NCBI GenBank assembly: GCA_019115145.1
Contig: DXED01000001.1
Location: forward strand, 1 to 64,000
DNA from: Claveliimonas intestinigallinarum
GTDB lineage: Bacteria > Bacillota > Clostridia > Lachnospirales > Lachnospiraceae
Direction of reading: 5' to 3'
DNA: 64,000 nucleotides
The translations under genes and the position numbers were made by a program. The notes below the pieces were generated by a model, which made no database searches, was not told the DNA's origin, and saw nothing but the letters and a program-made list of their open reading frames with translations. Of the stretch, positions 1 through 8,553 are shown piece after piece. Position 1 is the stretch's first letter. Each line of letters opens with the position of its first letter.

Positions 1-33
1 TTCATCCTGAGCCAGGATCAAACTCTCGTAAAA
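1..33 (-). rRNA. 16S ribosomal RNA, 5' end only
   Basis: The minus strand reads AGAGTTTGATCCTGGCTCAG from position 26 downward, which is the universal 27F site near the 5' end of bacterial 16S rRNA. The E. coli molecule starts about seven bases before this site, so the mature 5' end should be near position 33. The rest of the gene lies beyond the left edge. The leader upstream (34-220) contains the clostridial-type rRNA processing and antitermination stretch AACCTTGATAACTGAACA. Confidence 0.95.
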
Positions 34-226
34 AAGTTCTCTCTCGGTCAGGAAAACTACTAGCTTTCCTATCCCGTTATTTACTGTTGGCATCAGACCT
101 CTGCTTTCGCTCAGCCTGATTTCCGTTCTGAATATTTCTCTTAGAAATTTTCAGGGTCGTTGTCTATTGTTCAGTTATCAAGGTTCTTTGTTTTGTTGTC
201 TTTCGCATCTCAGCGACAACTTCTAT

Positions 227-255
227 ATCATATCATGTCGCTTCGCGTTTGTCAA
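227..255 (-). promoter_or_regulatory. rRNA operon promoter
   Basis: Minus strand TTGACA (250-255), a 17-base spacer and TATGAT (227-232), giving a start near 220 and a leader of roughly 190 bases before 16S. The -35 box is perfect and the spacing ideal, as expected for a strong rRNA promoter. Confidence 0.85.
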
Positions 256-354
256 CAACTTTTTTCAACTTTTTTCTTCTTCCTTTTCGAAAGTTTTCTG
301 CGAATACCAGCAAACCTGCGCTCCCGCGCCGTTATCACGCTGGCCTTATCCGGC

Positions 355-388
355 AAAAAATCCACCCTCTTGCGTGGTGGATTTTTAT
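355..388 (-). terminator. Intrinsic terminator after the CvpA-family gene
   Basis: On the minus strand AAAATCCACC pairs with GGTGGATTTT around a 9-base loop and is followed by T residues. It separates the upstream protein operon (ending at 440) from the rRNA promoter. The stem is flanked by A/T runs on both sides, so it could also work in the other direction. Confidence 0.85.
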
Positions 389-439
389 AATATCATCATA
401 ATCCTGTGGTGTCAATGCTTTTTTTCATTTTTTTACTTT

Positions 440-1363
440 TTATTTGAATGACACTGCCATCTTCAATACTGGATTGTATTCATAGATTACCCGCAGAATA
501 TCATTTCCCTGGATCGTGTCGTAAGCCTCCCTTCCAAAAGAGGTGGTATACAGCATGGTAATGATCATAAAAAGGATCCACACAATGATGAGCCCCCCGG
601 CCGCGCCGAGAAGCGCCCCGCCGAGCCGGTTGAAAAATCCCAGCACAGGAAGGTTTGCCACGATATCCAGGGCGAAGATGATAGCCCGCATCACAACTGT
701 GATGATCACAAACGTCAGAATAAAGGAAAGGATGTTGATGATCAGTCTGGCGGCATAGGCTGAGATATACTGGATAAAATTGTCCACTCCCAGCTCATCA
801 TACATCTCACTGTTATTGTTATTGAGGAGAAGCGCCTTGAATACACCCGGGATATCAGCCCCCTCGATGGCCGCGATCTGCGTATCCCTGGGAATTTCCA
901 CGTCCTCCAGTATGCTCTGGGCTTCCTCGCCGCCTCCCTGCAGTCCGTCCAGAAGGCTGCTGGATATACCATATTGAGCCAGTTCATCACTGGTGACATT
1001 TCCATTTACAATATCCTCCACCGTGATGCCCACTGCGTTCAGCTGAGCCTCGGTGATGCCGGCTGACTCCAGAACCCGCCTCACATTTTCCACGGTAAGG
1101 CCTGTCCCTCCCTCCTCTGTGTCTCCCTGAAGGACAGAGGACGCCATTCCCATGATAGACTGCTCCGCCTGACTTTCGATCATTTCATCCAGAGGCGTCG
1201 CCGCCATGATCCCCTGACTCACGTAAGGGGTCAGGAAAAACACAAGAATAAATGTCACAATAGTGGCCGCCAGCGAGACCGCGATCTTGACCGCTCCCCT
1301 GTACAGACCGACAACTATGCATATAAGGAAGATTACTCCTGTAGCTATGATTATCCAATTCAT
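440..1363 (-). CDS. CvpA-family membrane protein
   Basis: A 307-residue integral membrane protein with about four membrane segments: two near the N-terminus (about 3-21 and 27-48) and two in the C-terminal third (about 205-235 and 243-270). The glycine-rich LPVLGFFNRLGGALLGA stretch before the last segment is typical of the CvpA (colicin V production) family. CvpA proteins are usually about 160-200 residues; this one has a larger acidic, Gln/Glu-rich extracytoplasmic loop between segments 2 and 3. The start has a good ribosome binding site (AAGGAG, 5 bases before ATG). It sits 9 bases after the DUF5711 gene and is probably cotranscribed with it. Its exact role is unknown; family members affect envelope integrity. 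Confidence 0.75.
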   Translation of the reverse strand: MNWIIIATGVIFLICIVVGLYRGAVKIAVSLAATIVTFILVFFLTPYVSQGIMAATPLDEMIESQAEQSIMGMASSVLQGDTEEGGTGLTVENVRRVLESAGITEAQLNAVGITVEDIVNGNVTSDELAQYGISSSLLDGLQGGGEEAQSILEDVEIPRDTQIAAIEGADIPGVFKALLLNNNNSEMYDELGVDNFIQYISAYAARLIINILSFILTFVIITVVMRAIIFALDIVANLPVLGFFNRLGGALLGAAGGLIIVWILFMIITMLYTTSFGREAYDTIQGNDILRVIYEYNPVLKMAVSFK

Positions 1364-1372
1364 ATTTTCTCC

Positions 1373-2611
1373 TTACTTGACAAACCGGACAACCTCCATC
1401 CCGTTTGTATTCATCACTATGTATTTATTGACTCCAAAGACAGGGAACATTTCCAGGATCGTCTCATCCATCTCTCCCTCAAACTTATGAACGCCCGCTC
1501 TGGTAAACACGCTGCACTGCGTCCCGCCGTACATGATCACCTGCATACCGCATATTTTGATATTGGAGTAGTCCCCGGTAAATTTCTCCGACATGACCAT
1601 ACTGCCGCTCTTGTTGTAAAGGCGCAGCTCATAACCTGCCTCCCCCTCGTTTTTCAACACCAGACCGATGTAGGAAGAGCTGTGGCAGACGCTTTTGACC
1701 TCCTTGTCCAGCTCGATGGTCTGCTGCAGGGCGGGTGTATCCTGTCCCCGGTAGATCAGCACTCTGTCATTCCCCACGGCCACGGAAGTATTTTCATCCA
1801 TAAAAAAGACTGTGGGCGCTATCATGTCCTCATAGGTGTCTGTCACCACCTCGTAATTTTCCGCCTGAGCTCCCGCCTCTCCAAAATTGTAATAGTAGAT
1901 ATTGGAGACGGTCCTGCCGCCACGCACGGTCATGTAGGACACCATCAGAAGCTCTCCGTTCTCGGAGAGACCGATATCCAGGGGATAGCCGTTCCCAGTC
2001 ATCGCAGAGTCCAGCTCAGCCAGTATGTTTCCCGCCGCGTCGTAGCAGACAATCCGCGGCTCGCTGTCCCCGTTTAATATGGCAGCCACAATTCCCTGGG
2101 AGGACACGACCGCTTTCTCTATCGGAAGCGTGGTCTCTATCTCTCCTTTCAGTCCCTCCTCATCCACCACGATCATGTCGTTTCCGCCTTTATCTGCCAC
2201 TACCGCCGAGTCGCCGAATTCATAGACAGTAGGCGTCTGCATCTGATAGGACTGGTTCCACACCTCCTCACCCTTCCGGTTCAGCAGGACAATGCCGTCC
2301 CGGCTGTACTTGAGCACCCCGCTGCCGAACTGCCGGTAGCTGCTGTTTCCCGCGTCTTCTGCCCCATATATATCAATCGTACGCGCGGAGGTGTATGTCT
2401 GGAGATTTATGAACAAAAACACACCCACCAGAACAAGGATCACAGCCGCGACCGTAATAACCATCCTGCGGCGGGTCCTCCTCCTGTAGTCCCTCACCTG
2501 TGCATCCAGCTCCTGCATGGTGGGATCCGGAACCGGCTCTCCCGGCTGCTGCCCAGGCTGCCCTTTTCCCTCCCGCACAATGTGAAATCTTTCTCTTATC
2601 TTTTGCCTCAT
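1373..2611 (-). CDS. DUF5711-type membrane-anchored protein
   Basis: 412 residues. A basic cytoplasmic N-terminus (to about 48) is followed by one membrane anchor (about 50-70) and a long extracellular part. That part has repeated beta-strand pairs of the 'hydrophobic strand, turn, D/G-rich strand' kind (for example GDSEPRIVCYDAAGN and GNDRVLIYRGQ), which suggests a beta-propeller-like fold. I recognise the layout as that of the clostridial DUF5711 family; function is not established. It is upstream of the CvpA-family gene in a two-gene unit with its own promoter at 2657-2684. Start choice: ATG with a modest GAGG site; no better in-frame start is evident. Confidence 0.65.
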   Translation of the reverse strand: MRQKIRERFHIVREGKGQPGQQPGEPVPDPTMQELDAQVRDYRRRTRRRMVITVAAVILVLVGVFLFINLQTYTSARTIDIYGAEDAGNSSYRQFGSGVLKYSRDGIVLLNRKGEEVWNQSYQMQTPTVYEFGDSAVVADKGGNDMIVVDEEGLKGEIETTLPIEKAVVSSQGIVAAILNGDSEPRIVCYDAAGNILAELDSAMTGNGYPLDIGLSENGELLMVSYMTVRGGRTVSNIYYYNFGEAGAQAENYEVVTDTYEDMIAPTVFFMDENTSVAVGNDRVLIYRGQDTPALQQTIELDKEVKSVCHSSSYIGLVLKNEGEAGYELRLYNKSGSMVMSEKFTGDYSNIKICGMQVIMYGGTQCSVFTRAGVHKFEGEMDETILEMFPVFGVNKYIVMNTNGMEVVRFVK

Positions 2612-2656
2612 ACATCAACCTCGTTTTCTTCTATGGTTTGCTGTCCATGTGCTCCT

Positions 2657-2684
2657 ATTATACCATGGATGCGCCAGTTCTCAA
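2657..2684 (-). promoter_or_regulatory. Promoter for DUF5711-cvpA unit
   Basis: Minus strand TTGAGA (679-684 of the 2 kb block, that is 2679-2684), 16-base spacer, perfect TATAAT (2657-2662). The start would be near 2650, about 40 bases before the ATG. Confidence 0.7.
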
Positions 2685-2718
2685 GTGGCAATCCCGCAAA
2701 ACGTCCCGCGCCCGCAGG

Positions 2719-3846
2719 TCAGGGGAGCAGCAGCTTCTGTCCGATGAAGATCAGGTTGCCGTCTGTCAGCCCGTTCATCTTGCAGATGGCCTCCGCCTCA
2801 TCTGTGGTTCCGTAGAGCTTCAGGCTGATCTTGTCCAGAGTGTCTCCCCTCTGCACCGTATAGTACTCCTCTCCGCTCTCCCCCTCCTCGATAACCGGTG
2901 TGCTGTCCTCATCGCCGGATGCAGCGTCGTCGCCGGAGGCAGTCCCGCCGGAGCCGGAGACGTCAGATGCGCCTGCGGCGTCGGAGGCGGTGCCGGAGGT
3001 TCCGGAGGCTGACTGCCGATCCGCCTGTGGATCTACCGAGACGTCTCCCTCGGCCGGCTCACCGCCGCCTCCGCCCTGCACAGATTTGGACAGGGTCTCT
3101 ATGGAGGACTGTACAGAATTCATTTTGTCATAGTTATTCATGGCTGAGATACCGATGGCCAGTACGACAACTACCAGCAGAACGCTTGTGAGGTACACGA
3201 GGTGAGAATTGCCCCTCTGCTCCTGCGCCTCCAGCTTTTCCTTTACTGCAGAACGAAAATCCTTTGCAGCTCGATCCTCAACCACTTCACTGGGAGAAAC
3301 GCCGATCTGTTTGCGCGTATTGATCATATAATTCTGCATATCCGGATTTTTTTCATAAAATATGTAATATCCGCCCATCTGCATAAGATCATGGTATTTA
3401 TATGCAAAATAGATCTCCTCATCCTCCTCGGGATGCTTCATGATAAAAATGCTGTTTTTCTTCAGTCCCAGCTTTTCGTGGATCTGAACCATGCTGCCGC
3501 TGAGCACAAGGGGCCTGCCGGGTGCTGCCAGGGCCCAGCCCACCACGTCCCGGCCAGGGAAATACTCGCCGCAATCTCGCAGCGCTTCCTCTCTGGCCGT
3601 ATCGCTGATGCAGATCTCTCCGTTTTCCTCCGACACCTCTTCGATGCGGACGGCTCCGGTTATATATACACACTCCTGTCCTTCCACTACTGCGTTCTCC
3701 CCAAGCAGCAGCGCGCCCGTGGGCTCCTCCTTTGCCTGAGCCCTGAGCTGATCCAGGTAGGTGTCCACATAGTCCTCCACATAGATCTTGGGAGTATCCG
3801 AGACATTTCCTACCTGCCTTACATTTTTGGGAAATTTTCTTTCCAT
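2719..3846 (-). CDS. Membrane-anchored LysM-domain protein
   Basis: 375 residues. The N-terminal part (about 1-205) is cytoplasmic, with an ordered domain followed by a basic stretch. One membrane segment lies at about 220-240 (LVYLTSVLLVVVVLAIG). The external part has a Gly/Ser/Ala/Asp-rich linker (about 260-325) and a C-terminal LysM domain (about 328-375) recognised by YYTVQRGDTLDKISLKLYG and the final GLTDGNLIFIGQKLLLP. LysM binds peptidoglycan, so the protein probably ties the cytoplasmic domain to the cell wall. The N-terminal domain contains no motif I can name. It has a good ribosome binding site (GAGGTGAG) and its own promoter. Confidence 0.75.
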   Translation of the reverse strand: MERKFPKNVRQVGNVSDTPKIYVEDYVDTYLDQLRAQAKEEPTGALLLGENAVVEGQECVYITGAVRIEEVSEENGEICISDTAREEALRDCGEYFPGRDVVGWALAAPGRPLVLSGSMVQIHEKLGLKKNSIFIMKHPEEDEEIYFAYKYHDLMQMGGYYIFYEKNPDMQNYMINTRKQIGVSPSEVVEDRAAKDFRSAVKEKLEAQEQRGNSHLVYLTSVLLVVVVLAIGISAMNNYDKMNSVQSSIETLSKSVQGGGGGEPAEGDVSVDPQADRQSASGTSGTASDAAGASDVSGSGGTASGDDAASGDEDSTPVIEEGESGEEYYTVQRGDTLDKISLKLYGTTDEAEAICKMNGLTDGNLIFIGQKLLLP

Positions 3847-3876
3847 ATACTCTCACCTCACTGGATATTTTTGCTT

Positions 3877-3885
3877 ATCATAGCA
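3877..3885 (-). promoter_or_regulatory. Extended -10 promoter for the LysM gene
   Basis: Minus strand TGC-TATGAT is an extended -10 element with no clear -35 box (TAAAAT at the right distance). It would start transcription about 25 bases before the ATG at 3846. Confidence 0.5.
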
Positions 3886-4010
3886 CAGGGTTTTTGCGCA
3901 TTTTAGCAATCGGTGGGGCTTGTCTGTGGAAATTTACGTTATTTTTCTCCCGTCCTCGACGCTTTCAGACCGTTTCTCTTTTCACCCGCGGCAGCACTGT
4001 GTCTATATAT

Positions 4011-4043
4011 AGAAAAAGAGCCGGCGTCTCTGCCAGCTCTTCT
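4011..4043 (-). terminator. Terminator of the fsa-transketolase operon
   Basis: Minus strand AGAGCTGGC pairs with GCCGGCTCT (one G-T wobble) around a 6-base loop, followed by TTTTTCT. It lies 19 bases after the transketolase C-terminal subunit gene. Confidence 0.8.
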
Positions 4044-4061
4044 CCGGTGTATATTTGTTTT

Positions 4062-5003
4062 CTATTTCAGGAATTCTTTTACCTTGGCGTAAATGCTGTC
4101 GCTGTCCAGGCCGTATTTCTTGATGAGCTCCACAGCCGGGCCGGACTCGCCGAAGGTGTCGTTAATGCCGATCTTCATTACCTTTGCCGGTGCCTTCTCG
4201 GCAACCACATCGCAGACAGCGCTTCCGAGACCGCCGATGATGGAGTGCTCCTCCACTGTCACGATCTTTCCTGTCTTGGCAGCCGCCTTGATGACAGCCT
4301 CCTCGTCCAGAGGCTTGATCGTGTGGATGTTAATGACCTCTGCGCTGATGCCGTCTGCCGCCAGCTTCTTGGCCGCTGCCAGGGACTCGGACACAGGAAG
4401 TCCTGTGGCGATGATGGTCACGTCTGTTCCCTCTCGCAGTGTCACTGCTTTTCCAAGCTCGAATTTATAATCCGGATTGTCATTGATCACCGGAACAGCC
4501 AGTCTGCCAAAGCGCAGGTATACGGGTCCCTGATGCTCGTAGGCAGCCTCCACTGCGGCCCTTGCCTCCACATCGTCGGAGGGGTTGATGACAACCATGC
4601 CCGGGATCGTCCTCATGAGAGCGATGTCCTCGTTGCACTGATGGGTCGCGCCGTCCTCACCTACGGAGATACCCGCATGGGTAGCGCCGATCTTCACGTT
4701 CAGCTTCGGGTAGCCGATGGAGTTGCGGACCTGCTCAAAGGCGCGTCCTGCGGCGAACATGGCAAAGGAGCTGGCAAAGGGAACCTTGCCTGTGGTGGCG
4801 ATGCCTGCCGCCACGCCCATCATGTTGGCCTCGGCGATACCGCAGTCGATGTGGCGCTCCGGGAAGGCCTTCTTGAAGGTGCCAGTCTTTGTGGCGTTTG
4901 CAAGGTCAGCGTCCAGAACGACTACATCCTCGTGTTTCTTTCCTAATTCTACCAAAGCATTACCGTAGCTTTCTCTTGTTGCGATCTTCTTTACATCTGA
5001 CAT
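4062..5003 (-). CDS. Transketolase, C-terminal subunit
   Basis: 313 residues covering the pyrimidine-binding and C-terminal domains of transketolase, which in most bacteria are fused to the N-terminal half in one chain of about 660 residues. The family signature GATHAGISVGEDGATHQ is present (about 105-122) with the preceding invariant Glu region (DCGIAEANMMGVAAG). With the gene before it, it makes the thiamine-diphosphate enzyme that moves two-carbon units between ketose and aldose phosphates in the non-oxidative pentose phosphate pathway. Its ATG overlaps the end of the N-terminal subunit gene by 13 bases, so translation is probably coupled; AAAGGCAGGTG precedes the start. The split form is common in Clostridia. 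Confidence 0.93.
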   Translation of the reverse strand: MSDVKKIATRESYGNALVELGKKHEDVVVLDADLANATKTGTFKKAFPERHIDCGIAEANMMGVAAGIATTGKVPFASSFAMFAAGRAFEQVRNSIGYPKLNVKIGATHAGISVGEDGATHQCNEDIALMRTIPGMVVINPSDDVEARAAVEAAYEHQGPVYLRFGRLAVPVINDNPDYKFELGKAVTLREGTDVTIIATGLPVSESLAAAKKLAADGISAEVINIHTIKPLDEEAVIKAAAKTGKIVTVEEHSIIGGLGSAVCDVVAEKAPAKVMKIGINDTFGESGPAVELIKKYGLDSDSIYAKVKEFLK

Positions 5004-5827
5004 AATGCTTCACCTGCCTTTTCTAATTCTTCCATAGCTGTCTTGTACTGCTCGTCGTTGGGAGCGGTTCCGTGCCAGGACGCCTGGTTCTCCATGAAGG
5101 ATACGCCTTTGCCCTTGACAGTCTTTGCAATGATAGCTGTGGGCTGTCCCTTCACCGTCCTGGCCTCCTTGAAGGCAGCGTCGATGGCGTCGAAGTCATG
5201 TCCGTCTATGTTGATCACATGGAAGTTGAACGCCTCAAACTTCTTGTCGATCGGGTAGGGTGAGTTCACATCCGTGATAGCCCCGTCGATCTGGAGATTG
5301 TTATTGTCCACGATCACCACAAGGTTGTCCAGCTTTCTGTGAGCGGCCAGCATAGAGGCCTCCCACACCTGGCCCTCCTGGATCTCGCCGTCGCCCAGCA
5401 GTGTGTACACCCGGTAGTCATCTCCGGACAGCTTTGCGGAGATGGCCATTCCGACTGCCGCGGAGATGCCCTGTCCGAGTGAGCCGGAGGACATATCCAC
5501 GCCCGGGATGTGCTTCATATCCGGATGCCCCTGCAGGTAGGAGCCTGTGTGGCGCAGCGTCTTTAAATCCTCCACAGGGAAAAATCCTCTGAGAGCGAGA
5601 GCTGAATAGTATCCGGGAGCCGTGTGTCCCTTGGAGAGGACGAACCGGTCTCTGTCGGCTTTTTTGGGATCCTTTGGATCGATGTTCAGCTCCTCAAAGT
5701 AAAGATAGGTAAAAATGTCTGCTGCTGACAGAGATCCGCCCGGATGACCGGACTTTGCGCTGTGGGTGGCTGTGATGACACCCTTGCGGACCTCATTTGC
5801 AGTCTTCATAAGTTCTAATTTGTTCAT
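4991..5827 (-). CDS. Transketolase, N-terminal subunit
   Basis: 278 residues carrying the thiamine-diphosphate binding domain. The metal/ThDP motif runs from GDGEIQEGQVWEA (about 152-164) to VDNNNLQIDG (about 175-184), and the HSAKSGHPGGSLSAADI segment near the N-terminus (about 22-38) contains substrate-contacting histidines. It pairs with the following gene to form one active transketolase. The gene is 70 bases after fsa, without a terminator between, so fsa and both halves form one operon. The ATG has an excellent site, CAGGAGGC, 9 bases upstream. Confidence 0.94.
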   Translation of the reverse strand: MNKLELMKTANEVRKGVITATHSAKSGHPGGSLSAADIFTYLYFEELNIDPKDPKKADRDRFVLSKGHTAPGYYSALALRGFFPVEDLKTLRHTGSYLQGHPDMKHIPGVDMSSGSLGQGISAAVGMAISAKLSGDDYRVYTLLGDGEIQEGQVWEASMLAAHRKLDNLVVIVDNNNLQIDGAITDVNSPYPIDKKFEAFNFHVINIDGHDFDAIDAAFKEARTVKGQPTAIIAKTVKGKGVSFMENQASWHGTAPNDEQYKTAMEELEKAGEALCQM

Positions 5828-5897
5828 GAAAATTGCCTCCTGGTGTTTATGGTTTTTTTCGTTTTTCCTTACGCTTCTGTTGTTTGCTCTCCGATGC

Positions 5898-6554
5898 CTA
5901 CTCTCCGAAAACTGCCTTGTAATCTTCCTGGAATTTGATGATGCCGGCGTCTGTCAGAGGATGCTTTGTCATCTTCTCGATTACTGCGTAGGGAACTGTG
6001 GCAATGTCTGCTCCTGCCAGAGCGCAGTCTGTCACATGCATCGGATGACGGATGCTGGCCGCGATGATCTGTGTGTCGATGTCGCCGGCAACCGCAAAGA
6101 TTTCAGCGATCTCACGGATCAGGTCCACGCCTCTCACAGAGATGTCATCGAGACGGCCCAGGAACGGAGATACATATGTAGCGCCGGCTCTGGCTGCCAG
6201 AAGCGCCTGGTTGGCTGTGAAGATCAGTGTCACATTTGTCTTGATGCCCTCGGATGTGAGCTGCTTGCAGGCCTTGAGTCCCTCTACAGTCATGGGGATC
6301 TTGACAACCATGTTGGGATGGATCTTGGCGATCTCGCGCCCCTCTTTGATCATACCCTCAGCATCTGTGGTCGTAGCCTTCACCTCGCCGCTGATAGGCC
6401 CGTCCACGATAGACGCGATCTCTGCGATTACTTCCTCAAACACACGACCCTCTTTCGCGATCAGTGAGGGGTTTGTCGTAACTCCGCAGATAACGCCCAT
6501 GTCGTTTGCCTTCTTAATGTCTTCCACCTTGGCTGTGTCGATAAAAAACTTCAT
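5898..6554 (-). CDS. fsa: Fructose-6-phosphate aldolase / small transaldolase
   Basis: 218 residues, the usual length of the short transaldolase family. Family motifs include the N-terminal MKFFIDTAKVEDIKKA, GVTTNPSLIAKEG (about 26-38) and KIPMTVEGLKA (about 86-96), where the Lys forms the Schiff base. The FSA and TalC subfamilies share these motifs and cannot be separated by eye; being in an operon with transketolase favours a transaldolase role that completes the non-oxidative pentose phosphate pathway. Strong ribosome binding site AAGGAGG. Promoter at 6606-6635. Confidence 0.92.
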   Translation of the reverse strand: MKFFIDTAKVEDIKKANDMGVICGVTTNPSLIAKEGRVFEEVIAEIASIVDGPISGEVKATTTDAEGMIKEGREIAKIHPNMVVKIPMTVEGLKACKQLTSEGIKTNVTLIFTANQALLAARAGATYVSPFLGRLDDISVRGVDLIREIAEIFAVAGDIDTQIIAASIRHPMHVTDCALAGADIATVPYAVIEKMTKHPLTDAGIIKFQEDYKAVFGE

Positions 6555-6605
6555 TTTTCTTCCTCCTTGATATGTTGAACGTCTGGCCTAAGCCTATTTG
6601 TCTAA

Positions 6606-6635
6606 ATTATATCTCATTTAAAAGGGGATGGTCAA
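6606..6635 (-). promoter_or_regulatory. Promoter of fsa-transketolase operon
   Basis: Minus strand TTGACC (6630-6635), 18-base spacer, TATAAT (6606-6611). Upstream (6640-6690) is very A/T rich with several TTAATAAT/ATTATTAA words, which could act as an UP element or binding sites. Confidence 0.75.
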
Positions 6636-6704
6636 TAGTAGTTCCGTCTTATTAATAATTCATCTAGTTAATAATATCTAATTATTAATTCCGTTTTTCT
6701 ATAT

Positions 6705-6731
6705 TTCATGTTAAATCCCTGTTAACATGAA
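6705..6731. repeat. Perfect 10-bp inverted repeat between lacI-type gene and fsa
   Basis: TTCATGTTAA, seven bases, TTAACATGAA. Neither strand has a T-run after it, so it is not a clear terminator; it lies about 70-100 bases upstream of the fsa -35 box and downstream of a LacI-type gene, so an operator is possible. The rest of 6555-6813 is A/T rich and holds no gene. Confidence 0.6.
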
Positions 6732-6813
6732 CAGAAACAGCCTTTTTTCAGTTTTTTCTCCGCAGCTAAAAGGGCGAGAAATCATTTTATTATTAATAAT
6801 TTTCTCAAATGCA

Positions 6814-7929
6814 TTAATTTTTCTTTTTTCTGCTCTTTGTCCCGCTCTTCGGATAGGATGTGGTGCCCCGGACGATCAGCCTGGGCTCATACTCCACATG
6901 GTAGGTGCTGATAGGCTCCACATCGGTATATTTTTCCCTCCTGGAGTCGATCTTCTTCATGATAATATCGCAGGCGTCACGGCCTTTGAAGATCACGAAG
7001 TGTTCAATGGTGGTGAGGGACATTTTGTGCATACTGGCAAACAGAGTGTTGTCACAGCCCATGACGGACACGTCCCCGGGCACCTTCAGCTTCGCCTCCT
7101 GGAGAGCATCCAGGATGCCGAAGGCGATCATATCATTGAGTCCCACAATGGCTGTCACATCCTGCTGCTCCGCCAGGAGCTCCTTTGTCAGGTCGTAGCC
7201 AATCTTGTACTCCGAGTCGATGTGGGCGATGTCCAGATCGATCTCCTCGTCCGCCGCCTTGATGATGACCTGATCCCTGAGCCCGGCCTTCTCGAACTCC
7301 TTCAGGAATCCCTCCACCCGCTTGGACCTCTGCTTCTGCCGCACGGTCAACGGAGGAGCTATATAGGCAACTTTTCTGTGTCCCAGCTCCAGCAGATGCC
7401 GGGCCATGATCCTGCCCAGCTTGGAATTGTCCAGCTCTACCGCGTCCACGTTCAGGTGCTCGTTCTGGTTGTTGACAATGACCACCGGAATCTCCTCCGC
7501 CAGCTTCTCTACCGTATCCATGAAGCAGTGACTTGGATTGCAGGTGTAGATGATCCCCACCGGATGGAGCTCGTTCATCATCTTCAGATATCGCTCCTCC
7601 ATCCGCAGGTCCCTCTGGGTGTTGCACACAAAGAGTCCGTAGCCCTGCTCCTTTGCCCGCAGCTCAATGCCCTGCAGGAGCATGACATAGTAGGGGTTTG
7701 TGAGATTAGAGCAAAAGACCACCAGGAGTTTCTCCCGGCGGCTCTCTTTGCGCACCTTTCGCTTTGGCAGGACATAGCCCAGTTCCTTGGCCGCCTCCTC
7801 CACCTTCCTCACGGTCTCCTTGGAAAAGGACACATTGTATTTCCGGTTCAGCACCATAGAGACAGTCGCCTGGGATACGCCCGCCGCCCGGGCAATGTCT
7901 GTAGAAGTCACTTTTTTCTTTCCCGCCAT
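6814..7929 (-). CDS. LacI-family transcriptional regulator
   Basis: 371 residues. The N-terminal helix-turn-helix with hinge (about 6-60) is diagnostic: TSTDIARAAGVSQATVSMVL, then RKVEEAAKELGYV. The remainder is a periplasmic-binding-protein-like effector domain (about 65-350) with a typical C-terminal stretch YHVEYEPRLIVRGTTS. The C-terminus ends in a basic tail. Its start codon is 4 bases after the recR stop, so it can be read from the dnaX-ybaB-recR transcript, yet it lies directly upstream of the fsa-transketolase operon and may control it. The effector is unknown, probably a sugar or sugar phosphate. Confidence 0.88.
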   Translation of the reverse strand: MAGKKKVTSTDIARAAGVSQATVSMVLNRKYNVSFSKETVRKVEEAAKELGYVLPKRKVRKESRREKLLVVFCSNLTNPYYVMLLQGIELRAKEQGYGLFVCNTQRDLRMEERYLKMMNELHPVGIIYTCNPSHCFMDTVEKLAEEIPVVIVNNQNEHLNVDAVELDNSKLGRIMARHLLELGHRKVAYIAPPLTVRQKQRSKRVEGFLKEFEKAGLRDQVIIKAADEEIDLDIAHIDSEYKIGYDLTKELLAEQQDVTAIVGLNDMIAFGILDALQEAKLKVPGDVSVMGCDNTLFASMHKMSLTTIEHFVIFKGRDACDIIMKKIDSRREKYTDVEPISTYHVEYEPRLIVRGTTSYPKSGTKSRKKKN

Positions 7930-7932
7930 CGT

Positions 7933-8529
7933 CTATATCTCCGTTCTTCCTTCCAAAGCCCGCAGAAGAGTCACCTCATCGATATATTCCAGGTCGCCTC
8001 CCACAGGCACGCCGCTCGCGATGCGGCTCACCTTGATCCCCGCGGGCTTGATCAGCTTGCTGATGTACATAGCGGTTGTCTCCCCCTCCAGGCTGGAGTT
8101 GGTGGCTATGATCACCTCATCCACGTCTCCCCTCAGGCGCTCCATCAGCTCCTTGAGGCGGATATCTCCGGGTCCGATCCCCAGCATAGGGGAGATGGCC
8201 CCGTGGAGCACATGATAGACTCCGTTATACTTTCCTGTCTTCTCGTAGGCAGCCAGGTCCCTGGGCGTCTCCACCACCATGATGGTCCTGTGATCCCTGT
8301 CCGGATTGGCGCAGATGGGGCAAACCTCCTGGTCTGTCAGCGTGCAGCACTGAGCACAGTAGCGGACATTGTCCCTGGCCTCCACAATGGACTGGGCCAG
8401 CTCATGAACCTGCTCCTTTGGCATGCTGATGAGATGGAAGGCCAGCCTCTGGGCCGACTTTGGTCCGATCCCCGGCAGCCGGGAAAACTGCTCGATGAGC
8501 CGGCTTATCTGACTGCTGTAGTAATCCAT
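7933..8529 (-). CDS. recR: Recombination mediator protein RecR
   Basis: 198 residues, the standard RecR length. N-terminal helix-hairpin-helix LPGIGPKSAQRLAFHL (about 18-33), a four-cysteine zinc motif CAQCCTLTDQEVCPIC (about 57-72) and a Toprim domain starting MVVETPRDLAAYEKTG (about 84-99), then GGDLEYIDEVTLLRAL near the end. RecR acts with RecO/RecF in loading RecA at single-strand gaps. It is the third gene of the conserved dnaX-ybaB-recR cluster. Confidence 0.97.
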   Translation of the reverse strand: MDYYSSQISRLIEQFSRLPGIGPKSAQRLAFHLISMPKEQVHELAQSIVEARDNVRYCAQCCTLTDQEVCPICANPDRDHRTIMVVETPRDLAAYEKTGKYNGVYHVLHGAISPMLGIGPGDIRLKELMERLRGDVDEVIIATNSSLEGETTAMYISKLIKPAGIKVSRIASGVPVGGDLEYIDEVTLLRALEGRTEI

Positions 8530-8553
8530 ACGTTTTTCACCGCCGCTTCTATC

